A stretch of DNA of 64,000 nucleotides, from NCBI RefSeq assembly GCF_013391765.2, contig NZ_JACBGI020000005.1, positions 50,605 to 114,604 on the forward strand, in the 5' to 3' direction. The stretch's first letter is position 1. Every line of letters begins with the position of its first letter. Positions 26,564-35,614 of the stretch are shown here, piece by piece. The DNA is from Thiomicrorhabdus heinhorstiae. GTDB lineage: Bacteria > Pseudomonadota > Gammaproteobacteria > Thiomicrospirales > Thiomicrospiraceae. A program made the position numbers and the translations under genes. The notes beneath the pieces were generated by a model. The model worked only from the letters and a program-made list of their open reading frames with translations, had not been told where the DNA came from and ran no database searches.

Positions 26564-27910
26564 TTAGTTCGGCAGGTCACTGCCGCCAAGCAGTTCGTCG
26601 ATCAGGCGCTGGCGATCCAGTTCAATGCCCAAGCGTTCGCAGACGATTTTGGTATCGCGGTAGGCATTCCCCAGGCAGGTGGTCGCTCCCGGGGACGGTG
26701 TCATATTGAAGATCAGATTGTCGTGTTCCGGAACGATGCTCGCCTCACCCAATTTCAGCTGCATGGCTGTTTTGTCGATTACCTGCGGTCTCAAACCGCC
26801 GATGCCGGATGCGTACTCCAGATCCTTGGCCTTTACGTCAGGAAGGATTTTCTGAACATCCTTGGCAAACAGTCGCTGGCGCAACCACGGAATTTCAAAG
26901 GCGAAATTGCGAAAGATATAGTTGCGGATGGTACTGTCTTTCATCAGGTCCCAGAAGACTCGGATTACTTTTAAATCCAGTTTCAAGCTTTTCCAGAAAT
27001 CCCAATAGGTTCCGCCGGTATAACGTTCCAGCTTCGGCAGAACCAATGCCGTCGGCCCTAGACGGGTTTTGCCCATTTCCACCAGGTCCGGGTCACCGTG
27101 CAGCGCGGCAAACGGCAGTTTGTCGTTCTGCATGGTGTACACCTTGCCGTTCAGGGTTTTCGGGACATAGTAGAAGCTGCCCGCCATAGGCAAAATCGAC
27201 ATATCCAAACCGTGTCCCAGCTGATTGGCTAGCAGCAGGCTATGTGCGCCCGCTGAAACGACGACAAATTTGGCAAAGAAGCTGCCTTGCGGCGTGTTGA
27301 TTTCGTAGTGATCGTCAAACTTGCGGATTTTTTCCGCTTTGGCGCCGAGCGCAACATGGATATCAGCATTACCCTGGCGGGCGCTTTGAATCAAAGACTT
27401 GGACAGATTACCGAAATTAACGGCGGAATATTCGTCGGTACAGCCGGAAGCCATAATTTTTTCCGGGCGCGGTTTGCCGTCTTTCAGGGCAACGCCCGGC
27501 TCGACTTCGGCAATACGTTGTGCATCCCACAACTCCATATAAGGGAAGGCTTCGGCAAACTGTTCATGACGTTTTTCCAAACGTTCGCACTCGTCGTCAC
27601 CGACGGCGAGGATCATTTTCGGAAATTTGAACAGGAAATCGTTTTTTTCGACCTGATCGGCATAGTGAACGATCATATTGGCCTGTTGTTTAACGACCTT
27701 GGCTTTTTCCAGGGTGTAGTTGGTTTCGATATCTCCGCAATGCAGGGTTTGACTGTTGGCACGGGCGTTGGAATTCAGCGGCGCTAAGGAGCCGTATTTT
27801 TCCAGAATGGCGATGGATTGAACCTTGGAGTAGCGCGATAGCATATAGGCCAGCGCACATCCGGATACGCCTCCGCCGACAATGACCACATCAAATTCAC
27901 GATTTTGCAT
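26564..27910 (-). CDS. mqo: Malate:quinone oxidoreductase, Helicobacter type
   Basis: 448 residues from the ATG at 27910; the frame extends to 27943 without family similarity. It oxidises malate at the membrane and feeds quinone. FAD is bound by VVIVGGGVSGCALAY near the N-terminus. The segments NSNARANSQTLHCGDIETNY, SFYYVPKTLNGKVY, LPFAAVHGDP-like LPFAALHGDPD and TPSPGATTCL closely match the Helicobacter/Campylobacter MQO group rather than the E. coli one. It lies between an arsR-type gene (114 bases upstream, same strand) and the COG0523 GTPase. Confidence 0.88.
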   Translation of the reverse strand: MQNREFDVVIVGGGVSGCALAYMLSRYSKVQSIAILEKYGSLAPLNSNARANSQTLHCGDIETNYTLEKAKVVKQQANMIVHYADQVEKNDFLFKFPKMILAVGDDECERLEKRHEQFAEAFPYMELWDAQRIAEVEPGVALKDGKPRPEKIMASGCTDEYSAVNFGNLSKSLIQSARQGNADIHVALGAKAEKIRKFDDHYEINTPQGSFFAKFVVVSAGAHSLLLANQLGHGLDMSILPMAGSFYYVPKTLNGKVYTMQNDKLPFAALHGDPDLVEMGKTRLGPTALVLPKLERYTGGTYWDFWKSLKLDLKVIRVFWDLMKDSTIRNYIFRNFAFEIPWLRQRLFAKDVQKILPDVKAKDLEYASGIGGLRPQVIDKTAMQLKLGEASIVPEHDNLIFNMTPSPGATTCLGNAYRDTKIVCERLGIELDRQRLIDELLGGSDLPN

Positions 27911-28024
27911 CGGGAGAATTACCTTAAAGATGAAGAAAAACAAATCATTATAAAAGACACGCCAACGCGAAGCAATCTCGGGAGTCGGCTCCGGTAAATG
28001 GTTTCGACTCTTCGGGCCTTTCGG

Positions 28025-28393
28025 TCAGCGACTGATTTGGCAAGTTGGTATTGCCTGATTTTCGCTTTGCAGTCTTTGCAGATCTTCGCGACTCTCATCG
28101 AACTGGCTCAGCAGAGATTTAAAAAGAGTCGAGTTGATGGTATCCAGCCGTTCCTCGTTGATCTGATAATGCATCCATGCGCCTTGACGGTAGGAGTCGA
28201 CCCAGCCGGTATTTTTCAAATAGGAAAGATGGCGTGAAATCAGACTCTGGCCTGCCTGCAGGTGTTCGACCAGCTGGCAGACGCACAGTGATTCACGTTG
28301 CATCAACAGATTCAAAATTCTTAAGCGCATCGGTTCGCTCAGCGCTTTAAAAATCTGACTGTAGTCATCGAGTGATGGAATATTCTCAGGCAT
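28025..28393 (-). CDS. arsR: ArsR-family arsenic-responsive repressor
   Basis: 122 residues, winged-helix ArsR/SmtB fold. Cys37 and Cys39 (the CVC in ESLCVCQLVE) form the As(III)-binding site typical of E. coli-type ArsR, and the recognition helix is in AGQSLISRHLSYLKN. It should repress the divergent operon starting at 28623 until arsenite binds. A candidate operator-promoter is at 28503-28530. Confidence 0.92.
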   Translation of the reverse strand: MPENIPSLDDYSQIFKALSEPMRLRILNLLMQRESLCVCQLVEHLQAGQSLISRHLSYLKNTGWVDSYRQGAWMHYQINEERLDTINSTLFKSLLSQFDESREDLQRLQSENQAIPTCQISR

Positions 28394-28502
28394 TGGTTCG
28401 ATTCTATCTCTTGTTGCTGGTTATTGGGCTGTTTTATCGGCTTTTTCAGCCTGTTTTACGGATGTAAATGATAAAAAATAACCAAATAGCAGAAATATTT
28501 TC

Positions 28503-28530
28503 TTTACATATCTGCTTATACGGATATACT
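28503..28530 (+). promoter_or_regulatory. Sigma-70-type promoter of the ars operon with overlapping ArsR operator
   Basis: TTTACA (28503-28508) and TATACT (28525-28530) are 16 bases apart, each matching 5 of 6 consensus positions. An interrupted palindrome ATATC-N10-GATAT (28508-28527) covers the spacer, where an ArsR dimer would block RNA polymerase. The leader before the first gene would be about 85 bases. Confidence 0.55.
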
Positions 28531-28622
28531 TTTATCCATGTTTGGTTAAGTTTTATTTTAGTGGTTCGTTGAGATAAAGAAAAGGTCGTCGGCCACTTTA
28601 ACGATAAAAACGGGGTAGTCCG

Positions 28623-29582
28623 GTGTTTGAAGCTTTGGGAAATTGGGTAGCGTTTAGTCTGTTTGGCCTGACCGAACAGAGCCAGCTTGGCAGTGCAGTG
28701 CAGTTTTTCGTCATGGACGTGAGCAAGATATTTGCACTGCTGATCATTGTTATCTACCTGATGGCCTGGTTGAGAGCCTATGTCTCCAGTGAGCGGATTC
28801 GCGAAATCGTCCAGGGCAAGCCGAAATGGGTCGGACGTTCTTTGGCGATTTTACTCGGCTCGGCGACCCCTTTCTGTTCCTGTTCTTCGGTGCCGCTGTT
28901 CATCGGATTTGTCGAAGCGCGTATTCCGTTGGGAATTACTTTTGCATTCTTAATTGCCAGTCCGATGATTAACGAAGTTGCTTTGGTGCTGTTGATGAGT
29001 ATTCTCGGCTGGGAGTTTGCCCTGTGGTATTTACTGGTCGGTTGGGCCGTGGCCTATTTCGGTTCGATTCTGATTGAATGGTTTAAACCGGAACGCTGGG
29101 TTGAATCTTATGTGTGGGATATTAAGGCGCGTCAACAGGCAGAGCAGCAGGCGCAACAGTCTTTGAGTCTGCGCGCCCGCCATGATTTTGCCCGCAGTGA
29201 GGTGGAAGTGATTGTGCGTCGCATCGGCTGGTGGGTATTGGCCGGTGTGGCGATCGGGGCGGCGTTTCACGGTTTTGTTCCGAGCACCTGGGTCGAATCT
29301 TACCTCGCAGACGGCAGCTGGTGGAGTGTTCCGGCAGCGGTTTTGCTGGGGGTGCCGTTGTACTCGAATGCTACCGGAGTCATTCCGGTGATCGAGGCGA
29401 TGCTGAACAAGGGGGTACCGGTTGGAACCAGTCTGGCATTTATGATGAGTATTGCCGCACTTTCTCTGCCGGAAATTCTGATTTTAAGAAAGGTGGTGCA
29501 GTGGCCGGCTCTGGCGGTATTTGCATCGGTATTGAGTCTGGCATTTATTTTGGTCGGCTGGTTATTTAACTATCTGTATTAA
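28623..29582 (+). CDS. DUF318/ArsP-like permease of the ars operon
   Basis: 319 residues, GTG start at 28623. About eight to ten membrane helices in two halves. The family motif TPFCSCSSVPLF (Cys85, Cys87) follows the second helix block, and a related half-motif VPLYSNATGVIP lies in the second half. ArsP, a methylarsenite efflux permease, belongs to this family. The gene lies directly downstream of the ars promoter and next to a thioredoxin-like fusion protein, so export of an arsenical is likely; the exact species is inference. Confidence 0.8.
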   Translation: MFEALGNWVAFSLFGLTEQSQLGSAVQFFVMDVSKIFALLIIVIYLMAWLRAYVSSERIREIVQGKPKWVGRSLAILLGSATPFCSCSSVPLFIGFVEARIPLGITFAFLIASPMINEVALVLLMSILGWEFALWYLLVGWAVAYFGSILIEWFKPERWVESYVWDIKARQQAEQQAQQSLSLRARHDFARSEVEVIVRRIGWWVLAGVAIGAAFHGFVPSTWVESYLADGSWWSVPAAVLLGVPLYSNATGVIPVIEAMLNKGVPVGTSLAFMMSIAALSLPEILILRKVVQWPALAVFASVLSLAFILVGWLFNYLY

Positions 29583-29618
29583 TAATTTTTGTAGCGGATA
29601 TGCATTAAGGAGAAGGTT

Positions 29619-30338
29619 ATGGAATCGAATGCATCAGTGGTAAAGGGCAATCGCCCGCTAAGAATTTTCGCCTCTTTTATGGTGATTTTGATTTTGGTTG
29701 CGCATTTTCTCGGTCAGATCGATCTGACGGAAAACTGGATTTTCTGGATTGCCCTGGCGATGGCGGCAAATGCCATTCAGGCCTCTTTTACCGGATTTTG
29801 TCCGATGTTTAAGAATGCCCGTGGTGAATGTGTCGCTTGCGGTGTCACTTGTTGTGCCCCGGAAGAGCAGACAAAAGCCGCCGCTAAATCGGATTGTTGC
29901 GGTTCGTCGGACTGCTGCAGCGACACTTCATCGGTAGATAAGAAATCTTCCTCTTGCTGCGATTCGTCTTCGGATTGCTGTAGCGACAGCAGTGCAAAGG
30001 GGTCTTCCTGTTGTGATTCTTCCTCAGACTGCTGCAGTGACAGTTCGTCATCGGATAAAAAAGCCTCTTGTTGCGGTTCAACCTGCTGTGACAGTGATGC
30101 AGTCAATATCAAAGTACTGGGCAGCGGCTGCAAAAACTGCGATCAGACTGCCAGGTTGATTGAAAAAGTTGCCGAGAAATTACAGCTGAAAATCTGTTTG
30201 TGCAAGGTTGAAGAGATGCCGGAAATTGCGTCTTACGGGGTAATGAGCACGCCGGGTGTAGTCATTAACGAAAAAGTGGTGCATAGCGGCAGTGTTCCAA
30301 CCGAAGCGATGATCGAAGAGTGGTTTAAGCAGCTTTAA
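29619..30338 (+). CDS. Fusion protein: membrane hairpin, Cys/Ser-rich repeats, thioredoxin-like domain
   Basis: 239 residues. Residues about 10-60 form a DUF2892-like two-helix membrane hairpin ending FTGFCPMF. Residues about 68-160 are a low-complexity stretch of repeats such as SSDCCSDSS with nine Cys-Cys pairs. Residues about 163-239 are a small thioredoxin-fold domain with GSGCKNCDQTARL (CxxC) and STPGVVINEK, the 'redox-active disulfide protein 2' type. About 25 Cys in all. AAGGAG lies before the ATG. Within the ars operon it could bind As(III) on the Cys pairs and reduce or pass it on; that is inference. Confidence 0.8.
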   Translation: MESNASVVKGNRPLRIFASFMVILILVAHFLGQIDLTENWIFWIALAMAANAIQASFTGFCPMFKNARGECVACGVTCCAPEEQTKAAAKSDCCGSSDCCSDTSSVDKKSSSCCDSSSDCCSDSSAKGSSCCDSSSDCCSDSSSSDKKASCCGSTCCDSDAVNIKVLGSGCKNCDQTARLIEKVAEKLQLKICLCKVEEMPEIASYGVMSTPGVVINEKVVHSGSVPTEAMIEEWFKQL

Positions 30339-30456
30339 ACGAGCATAAATTGATGTATAAAGCATTAAGTAAAAAAACTTAATTAAACGTCACCTGTTTG
30401 TCATATTGGATTGCTTTAATACGCGCGTAAATAGGAAATTAAAAGGTATGAAAAAA

Positions 30457-31473
30457 ATGAAAATTAAGGTCGCAATTAACGGTTTCGGTCGCATGGGGCG
30501 TTTGGCGCTAAGAGTCGCGTTCGACTCACCGGAGATCGAATTCGTGCACATCAACGAGATTGCCACCGATGCCTACGGTTCCGCACACTTGTTGAACTTC
30601 GATTCCGCGCACGGACGCTGGCACCACTTGGCCGAGGAAGATCACGACCAGATTGTCATTAACGGGCATGCGATCAGCTATTCACAGAACGCCAAGATTG
30701 AAGACACCGATTGGGCTGCTCTGGGTGTGGATGTGGTCATTGAATCGACCGGACGTTTTCGTACCCGCGAATCCCTGCAAGCGTATCTTGATCAAGGGAT
30801 TAAGCAGGTGATCGTTGCCGCACCGATGAAAGAAGACATCAAGAATATCGTTATGGGCGTTAATGACGATATTTTTGTGGCGGGTGAAGATCGTATTATT
30901 ACCGCTGCTTCCTGTACAACCAACTGTATTGCGCCAGTGATTAAAGTATTGCACGAGAAAATCGGTGTTAAACACGGCACGATTTTGACCATGCACGATC
31001 GAACCAATACCCAGAAAGTCGTTGATCACGGGCATAAGGATTTGCGTCGAGCACGTGCCGGTTTTGAATCGTTGATTCCAACCAGTACCGGTTCGGCGAA
31101 AGCGATCGGTAGCATTTTCCCAGAATTGAACGGGCGTCTAAACGGTTTGGCGGTACGTGTGCCCCTGATGAACGCTTCTCTAACCGATTTGACTCTGGAA
31201 ATGAATCGGGAAACCAGCGTTGATGAGGTTAACGGATTATTTAAAGAGGCCGCCGAAAGCGATTTAAAAGACATTTTGGGCTATGAAGAGCGCCCTTTGG
31301 TATCGGTCGACTATGAAGGCGAGCGTTGTTCCAGCGTGATCGATGCACTGTCGACAATGGTCGTCGATGGTACTCAGTTGAAAGTACTTGCTTGGTACGA
31401 CAATGAAATCGGTTATGTTGCGCGCATGATGGAGCTGGCGGAAAAAGCCGGTCGTGCCAACCGCGCTCTTTAA
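30457..31473 (+). CDS. gapdh: ArsJ-associated glyceraldehyde-3-phosphate dehydrogenase
   Basis: 338 residues. I choose the ATG at 30457 because AAAAGG lies 10 bases before it; an ATG at 30448 is too close to that site. [15 protein letters not shown] binds [15 protein letters not shown] holds the catalytic Cys, and NDNEIGY-like [11 protein letters not shown] ends the protein. In ars operons this paralogue uses arsenate in place of phosphate to form 1-arseno-3-phosphoglycerate, which ArsJ exports. arsJ follows 27 bases downstream, so this role is strongly supported. Confidence 0.9.
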   Translation: MKIKVAINGFGRMGRLALRVAFDSPEIEFVHINEIATDAYGSAHLLNFDSAHGRWHHLAEEDHDQIVINGHAISYSQNAKIEDTDWAALGVDVVIESTGRFRTRESLQAYLDQGIKQVIVAAPMKEDIKNIVMGVNDDIFVAGEDRIITAASCTTNCIAPVIKVLHEKIGVKHGTILTMHDRTNTQKVVDHGHKDLRRARAGFESLIPTSTGSAKAIGSIFPELNGRLNGLAVRVPLMNASLTDLTLEMNRETSVDEVNGLFKEAAESDLKDILGYEERPLVSVDYEGERCSSVIDALSTMVVDGTQLKVLAWYDNEIGYVARMMELAEKAGRANRAL

Positions 31474-31500
31474 TTGTCAGCCAGGACGGGGATCTCAAAA

Positions 31501-32685
31501 ATGGATAGAGCCGTACAGCAGTATGGAATCGTAACTGCCAACTATTGGGCCTTTACTTTGACCGACGGCGCCCTGCGCATGCTGGTCTTGTTGTTCTTTC
31601 ACGATCTCGGCTATTCGCCGCTGGAGATCGCCATGCTGTTTCTGTTCTATGAATTTTTCGGAATAGTGACCAATCTCTTCGGTGGCTGGCTCGGCGCCAA
31701 CCTCGGTTTAAAAGTCACGATGAACCTCGGTTTGTTTTTGCAGATCGTAGCCTTGTTGATGTTAACGGTCGATCCCAGCTGGCTGACGGTCGCCTATGTG
31801 ATGTTCGCTCAGGCCTTGTCGGGGATTGCTAAGGATCTCAATAAAATGAGCGCCAAAAGCAGCATCAAGTCTCTGGCGTCCGAATCGGATGGCGCCCTGT
31901 ACCGCTGGGTGGCGATCCTTACCGGTTCCAAAAATGCGCTGAAAGGGGTTGGTTTCTTCCTCGGAGCCGGTCTTTTGCAGTGGGTCGGTTTTGAAGCCGC
32001 CTTGCAATTAATGGCAGCGATGCTTGGGATTGCCTGGTTGTTTTCGGTTCTTCTTCTGGATCGAGATATCGGCAAGGCGAGTAATAAATCCAAGTTCGCC
32101 GAAATGTTTTCCAAGAGCCCGGCGATCAACCGTTTGTCGGCGGCACGTTTCTTCCTGTTCGGTGCGCGTGATGTCTGGTTTGTGGTGGCTTTGCCGGTCT
32201 ATCTGGTTTCGGTACTCGATTGGGATCATTTAGAGGTTGGTGGCTTTTTGGCGGCCTGGGTCGTTGGCTACGGGATTATCCAGGCTTCGGCGCCGAAATG
32301 GACCAAGCGACATGGTAATCCGACGCCGAATACCGCCAAGATTCTCGCTCTGGCTCTGAGTGGTGTGCCGTTATTCATGGCGCTGGCACTTTCTTTACAG
32401 CCGCAGGCGGTGATATTGATTGGTTTGGCTCTGTTTGCGGTGGCTTTTGCTTTGAATTCGGCGGTGCATTCTTACCTGATCGTCAGTTTTGCCGATGCCG
32501 ACGGTACTTCAAAAGACGTCGGTTTCTACTATATGGCGAATGCCGGCGGGCGTCTGGCCGGTACCGTTTTGTCCGGTTATGTCTATCAGGTCGCCGGAAT
32601 GGAAGCCTGTCTTTTATTCTCTGCCGGGTTTATTCTGCTGGCCGGTCTTCTGGCTGGGCGTATTTCTCCTGCTGCGAAGGCGTAG
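31501..32685 (+). CDS. arsJ: Organoarsenical efflux MFS transporter ArsJ
   Basis: 394 residues from the ATG at 31501 (MDRAVQQYGIVTANYW); the frame opens at a TTG nine codons earlier. Twelve hydrophobic segments fit the major facilitator fold. FEFFGIVTN-like YEFFGIVTNLFGGWLG and SGIAKDLNKMSAKSSIK are characteristic of ArsJ. It exports 1-arseno-3-phosphoglycerate made by the adjacent GAPDH, giving arsenate resistance without arsenate reduction. It converges on the YeeE/YedE gene with 4 bases between the stops. Confidence 0.92.
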   Translation: MDRAVQQYGIVTANYWAFTLTDGALRMLVLLFFHDLGYSPLEIAMLFLFYEFFGIVTNLFGGWLGANLGLKVTMNLGLFLQIVALLMLTVDPSWLTVAYVMFAQALSGIAKDLNKMSAKSSIKSLASESDGALYRWVAILTGSKNALKGVGFFLGAGLLQWVGFEAALQLMAAMLGIAWLFSVLLLDRDIGKASNKSKFAEMFSKSPAINRLSAARFFLFGARDVWFVVALPVYLVSVLDWDHLEVGGFLAAWVVGYGIIQASAPKWTKRHGNPTPNTAKILALALSGVPLFMALALSLQPQAVILIGLALFAVAFALNSAVHSYLIVSFADADGTSKDVGFYYMANAGGRLAGTVLSGYVYQVAGMEACLLFSAGFILLAGLLAGRISPAAKA

Positions 32686-32689
32686 CGTT

Positions 32690-33733
32690 CTAGCGACTCT
32701 GCTTCAGGCGCAAACCGACCCAGCTTCCGAGTAGTCCGAACGCCAGCCATAGCCAACCGTGCAAGCTACCGGAAGCGATGCCACTGAAAAGGGCGCCGAT
32801 ATTGCAACCGGAAGCCATTACTGCACCGCTGCCCATTAGCAGCCCGCCAATTACGGATGAAAAATACTGATTCCAGTGAAAGCTCTGTTTCGGGCGCGGG
32901 TGCACGATAGTTACTATCAGCGATCCGACGATCAAGCCCATGGCGGTTTGCGCAACCGGATACTGCCACCAGCCGAGCGTCAGGCTCTGATGTTCCATTA
33001 CATAGTCCCAGAAAGCCCAGTCCACCGGCCATTGGAAAAGTTCGATCAGTTGAATCCCCCAAAACGGAAAGACGGTCGCTATCGACCATGGCGAGCCGGT
33101 TAGCAACAGCAGCAGACTGTTAAGCAATGCTAGTAGAACGGCGGCCTTCCACCAGGAGTGAGGCTGTTTATTTGTCTGGATCAGAGCTTCTGTGCCGACA
33201 TGACGCTGCTGCTCTACCTTTAGCAAATATCGATACAAAGTAAACAGTATCAGGAATTGCACAATTAAACCTTCCCAGACCCCGAACAGATGTTGAAAGG
33301 CGATCGGTTCCGTCTCAGGCAGACTCTGCCAGTAGGGCGCTAAAGCCGCAGCCAGGGTACCGCCGATAATCATAAACAGCAGGGTAACAAAAGAGAAAGA
33401 TTGTATCTGCCCGACACGGTTAAGAGTGCCGGAAGTACAGCCTCCCGGGCCGACCTGCATTCCCAAACCGAATAAAAATGCCCCAAGCGGAATCGCCAGC
33501 GAGAGCGGACGAATAAAACCGTGAAAGGAGTATTCATTGCCAAAGTCTGCGTTTAAGATAAAGGCAAAGCCGAGTATCGAGATGCCGAGCATCCAGAGTA
33601 AAGCGCGTGCGGCAAGAGTGCGTCGTTCGACGATCAATAGGCGAAAGCCGCTGCTGAAGCCGAAGTGAAAATAGTTTAGTACTGCGCCGAGCATCGCGCC
33701 GATCAGTAGATAGCTATAGGGGGTGTCTAACAT
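32690..33733 (-). CDS. YeeE/YedE (DUF395) sulfur-compound transporter
   Basis: 347 residues, about nine or ten membrane helices in two repeats. The two family half-motifs are GPGGCTSGTLNR (near 100) and MASGCNIGALFSGI (near 315), each with the conserved Cys used by the thiosulfate transporter TsuA to pass thiosulfate through the membrane. Thiosulfate or a sulfur-carrying small molecule is the likely substrate in this organism. A second family member is at 46235-47446. Divergent from folM. Confidence 0.82.
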   Translation of the reverse strand: MLDTPYSYLLIGAMLGAVLNYFHFGFSSGFRLLIVERRTLAARALLWMLGISILGFAFILNADFGNEYSFHGFIRPLSLAIPLGAFLFGLGMQVGPGGCTSGTLNRVGQIQSFSFVTLLFMIIGGTLAAALAPYWQSLPETEPIAFQHLFGVWEGLIVQFLILFTLYRYLLKVEQQRHVGTEALIQTNKQPHSWWKAAVLLALLNSLLLLLTGSPWSIATVFPFWGIQLIELFQWPVDWAFWDYVMEHQSLTLGWWQYPVAQTAMGLIVGSLIVTIVHPRPKQSFHWNQYFSSVIGGLLMGSGAVMASGCNIGALFSGIASGSLHGWLWLAFGLLGSWVGLRLKQSR

Positions 33734-33829
33734 GATAGGATGTCCGGCTAAGAGAGAAACAATATGTTATCAATTACGTTTATTGGTAATGATCGATATA
33801 TTTTATATCTGGATTGAAGAGGGTTTGGT

Positions 33830-34546
33830 TTGGAAAAGTTACAACGTGCGGTTGTGATCACCGGAGGCGGTCAGAGAATTGGAGCTCATCTGGTCAGACA
33901 GTTTTTACTGCAGGGAGAGTATCCGGTGGTATTTACCTATCGGCGAGAAAGTGACGAGGTTGCTGCTTTGCGTCAGGCCGGAGCCAGAGCAATCCATGCG
34001 GATTTCAGCGATAGCGCTGCAATAGACGCTTTTGTCGAGACTCTCAAGGCGACCGTCGGCAGTTTACGCGGATTGATTCATAATGCTTCGCTGTGGTGCA
34101 AAGATGCAGAGATGCAGCCTGATCCTAGTCTCTATGAAGAGACGTTTCGCGTTCATGTCGAAGTTCCCTATCGGCTGAACCAGGCCTGCGAGCCTCTATT
34201 TCACCAATGCGAGGGGATGAGGGATATCATTTCCATTTCCGACAGCAGCGTTCAGGGAACCAATGAGCAGACCATCGCTTATCTTGCCAGCAAGGCGGCA
34301 ATGCAAAATATGAGTAAGCAGTTCGCCAAGCGGTTGGCACCGGAGATCAAGGTCAATGATATCGCTCCGGGGTTGATCATGTTTCATGAAGGTGATCCGG
34401 AAGATTATCGCCGGGAACGCCTCAGGCAGTCGGCCATCGGCATCGAACCTGGACCGGATGTGGTCTGGCAGGCGGTGCATTATTTAATGAACAGTCCCTA
34501 CAGTACCGGTTTAAGCTTACCGGTAGATGGCGGAAGACATCTTTAA
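33830..34546 (+). CDS. folM: Dihydromonapterin reductase FolM (short-chain dehydrogenase)
   Basis: 238 residues, TTG start at 33830 with GAGGG upstream. An SDR fold: ITGGGQRIGAHL binds NADPH, IHNASLW follows, and YLASKAAMQNM carries the Tyr-x3-Lys pair. The sequence matches FolM, which reduces dihydromonapterin and can reduce dihydrofolate. It starts an apparent operon with the DUF523/DUF1722 gene 26 bases downstream. Confidence 0.85.
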   Translation: MEKLQRAVVITGGGQRIGAHLVRQFLLQGEYPVVFTYRRESDEVAALRQAGARAIHADFSDSAAIDAFVETLKATVGSLRGLIHNASLWCKDAEMQPDPSLYEETFRVHVEVPYRLNQACEPLFHQCEGMRDIISISDSSVQGTNEQTIAYLASKAAMQNMSKQFAKRLAPEIKVNDIAPGLIMFHEGDPEDYRRERLRQSAIGIEPGPDVVWQAVHYLMNSPYSTGLSLPVDGGRHL

Positions 34547-34572
34547 ACGAGTAAATTGACAAGGAGTGTATC

Positions 34573-35553
34573 GTGAGTGAGTTTCCTCGATTGAATGTAG
34601 CCTTATCTGATTGTCTCAGCGGGTGCGAATGCCGTTATAACGGTGGCCATGCTCAGGATGAATTTGTTATCCATCAATTGGCAGCTTATGCCGATTTTTT
34701 CAAATTTTGTCCTGAGGCGCCGGTATTGGGCACGCCGCGCGAACCGATCCGTCTGGTGCAAGGCAATGATTCGATTCGCGTCGTCGGAACCAAAAGCGGC
34801 CGGGACGTAACCGACGGTTTATTGGACTATACCGAGAAAAAACTGGCTTTTCTGCAGAAGCAATCTTTGGACGGTGCGGTGGTCAAGTCGCGTTCTCCAA
34901 GTTGCGGTCTTGAGAGAATTAAAGTGTATCGTCCGAGCGGAGAGTGGTTCGGTTCGCAAGACCCGATGGATCAGGGGGTGTTTACCAAACGGTTGCAAGA
35001 GGCATTGCCGTGGATTGCAATTGAAGAAGAGGGACGGCTGCAAGATCCATGGCTAAGAGAAAACTTTATGCTACACGTTTTTACTTTGGCGCGTTGGCGG
35101 AATTTTCTGCAGAAGCAAACGGGCGTGGCCGATTTACAGGCGTTTCATCGCGATCATAAGTATTTGTTGCTGTCTAAAAACGAGTCGCTGTATCGGCAGA
35201 TGGGGCCGATTGTGGCCGAAGCCCGTAAAGACACGTTGCAGGATAGCCTGCAAGCCTATGAAGGACTGCTGCATCGATTGCTGGCGACCAAAAGCAATAA
35301 GGGCAAAATGCTGAATACCCTTGAGCACATGTACGGTTACTTTAAGAAACAGGTTGGTGAAGCGGAAAAAGAACTGTTTCGCAGCACCTTGCAGGAATTC
35401 AAAGAGGGCATTGTTCCCTTGATCAGCGTGATGAAACTGCTACAGCAGTTTATCCATCGCTACGGTAGCGAGTATCTTCAGGGGCAGGTCATTCTCGATC
35501 CCTATCCGCCGGAACTGGCGTTGAGGTCGCATCTGCAGGCCTATAAATCGTAA
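34573..35553 (+). CDS. DUF523-DUF1722 fusion protein (YbgA-type)
   Basis: 326 residues. The N-terminal DUF523 (about 7-150) has conserved Cys in ALSDCLSGCECRYNGGH, FCPE and KSRSPSCGLERI. The C-terminal DUF1722 (about 190-310) has the family's HKYLLLSKNESLYRQMG start. The family is widespread, and E. coli YbgA lies beside the photolyase gene phr, but no biochemical role is established. Here it follows folM. RBS AAGGAG before a GTG start at 34573. Confidence 0.85.
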   Translation: MSEFPRLNVALSDCLSGCECRYNGGHAQDEFVIHQLAAYADFFKFCPEAPVLGTPREPIRLVQGNDSIRVVGTKSGRDVTDGLLDYTEKKLAFLQKQSLDGAVVKSRSPSCGLERIKVYRPSGEWFGSQDPMDQGVFTKRLQEALPWIAIEEEGRLQDPWLRENFMLHVFTLARWRNFLQKQTGVADLQAFHRDHKYLLLSKNESLYRQMGPIVAEARKDTLQDSLQAYEGLLHRLLATKSNKGKMLNTLEHMYGYFKKQVGEAEKELFRSTLQEFKEGIVPLISVMKLLQQFIHRYGSEYLQGQVILDPYPPELALRSHLQAYKS

Positions 35554-35569
35554 GTTGCGGGCAGAAAAC

Positions 35570-35598
35570 AAAAAACGGGGTTCAACCCCGTTTTGCAT
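35570..35598. terminator. Bidirectional terminator between DUF523/1722 gene and hemH
   Basis: Perfect 9-bp stem AAAACGGGG / CCCCGTTTT (35572-35580 and 35586-35594), loop TTCAA. It sits between two convergent genes and has A/T flanks for both directions. Confidence 0.92.
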
Positions 35599-35614
35599 TT
35601 GATGCGCTTGCAGA

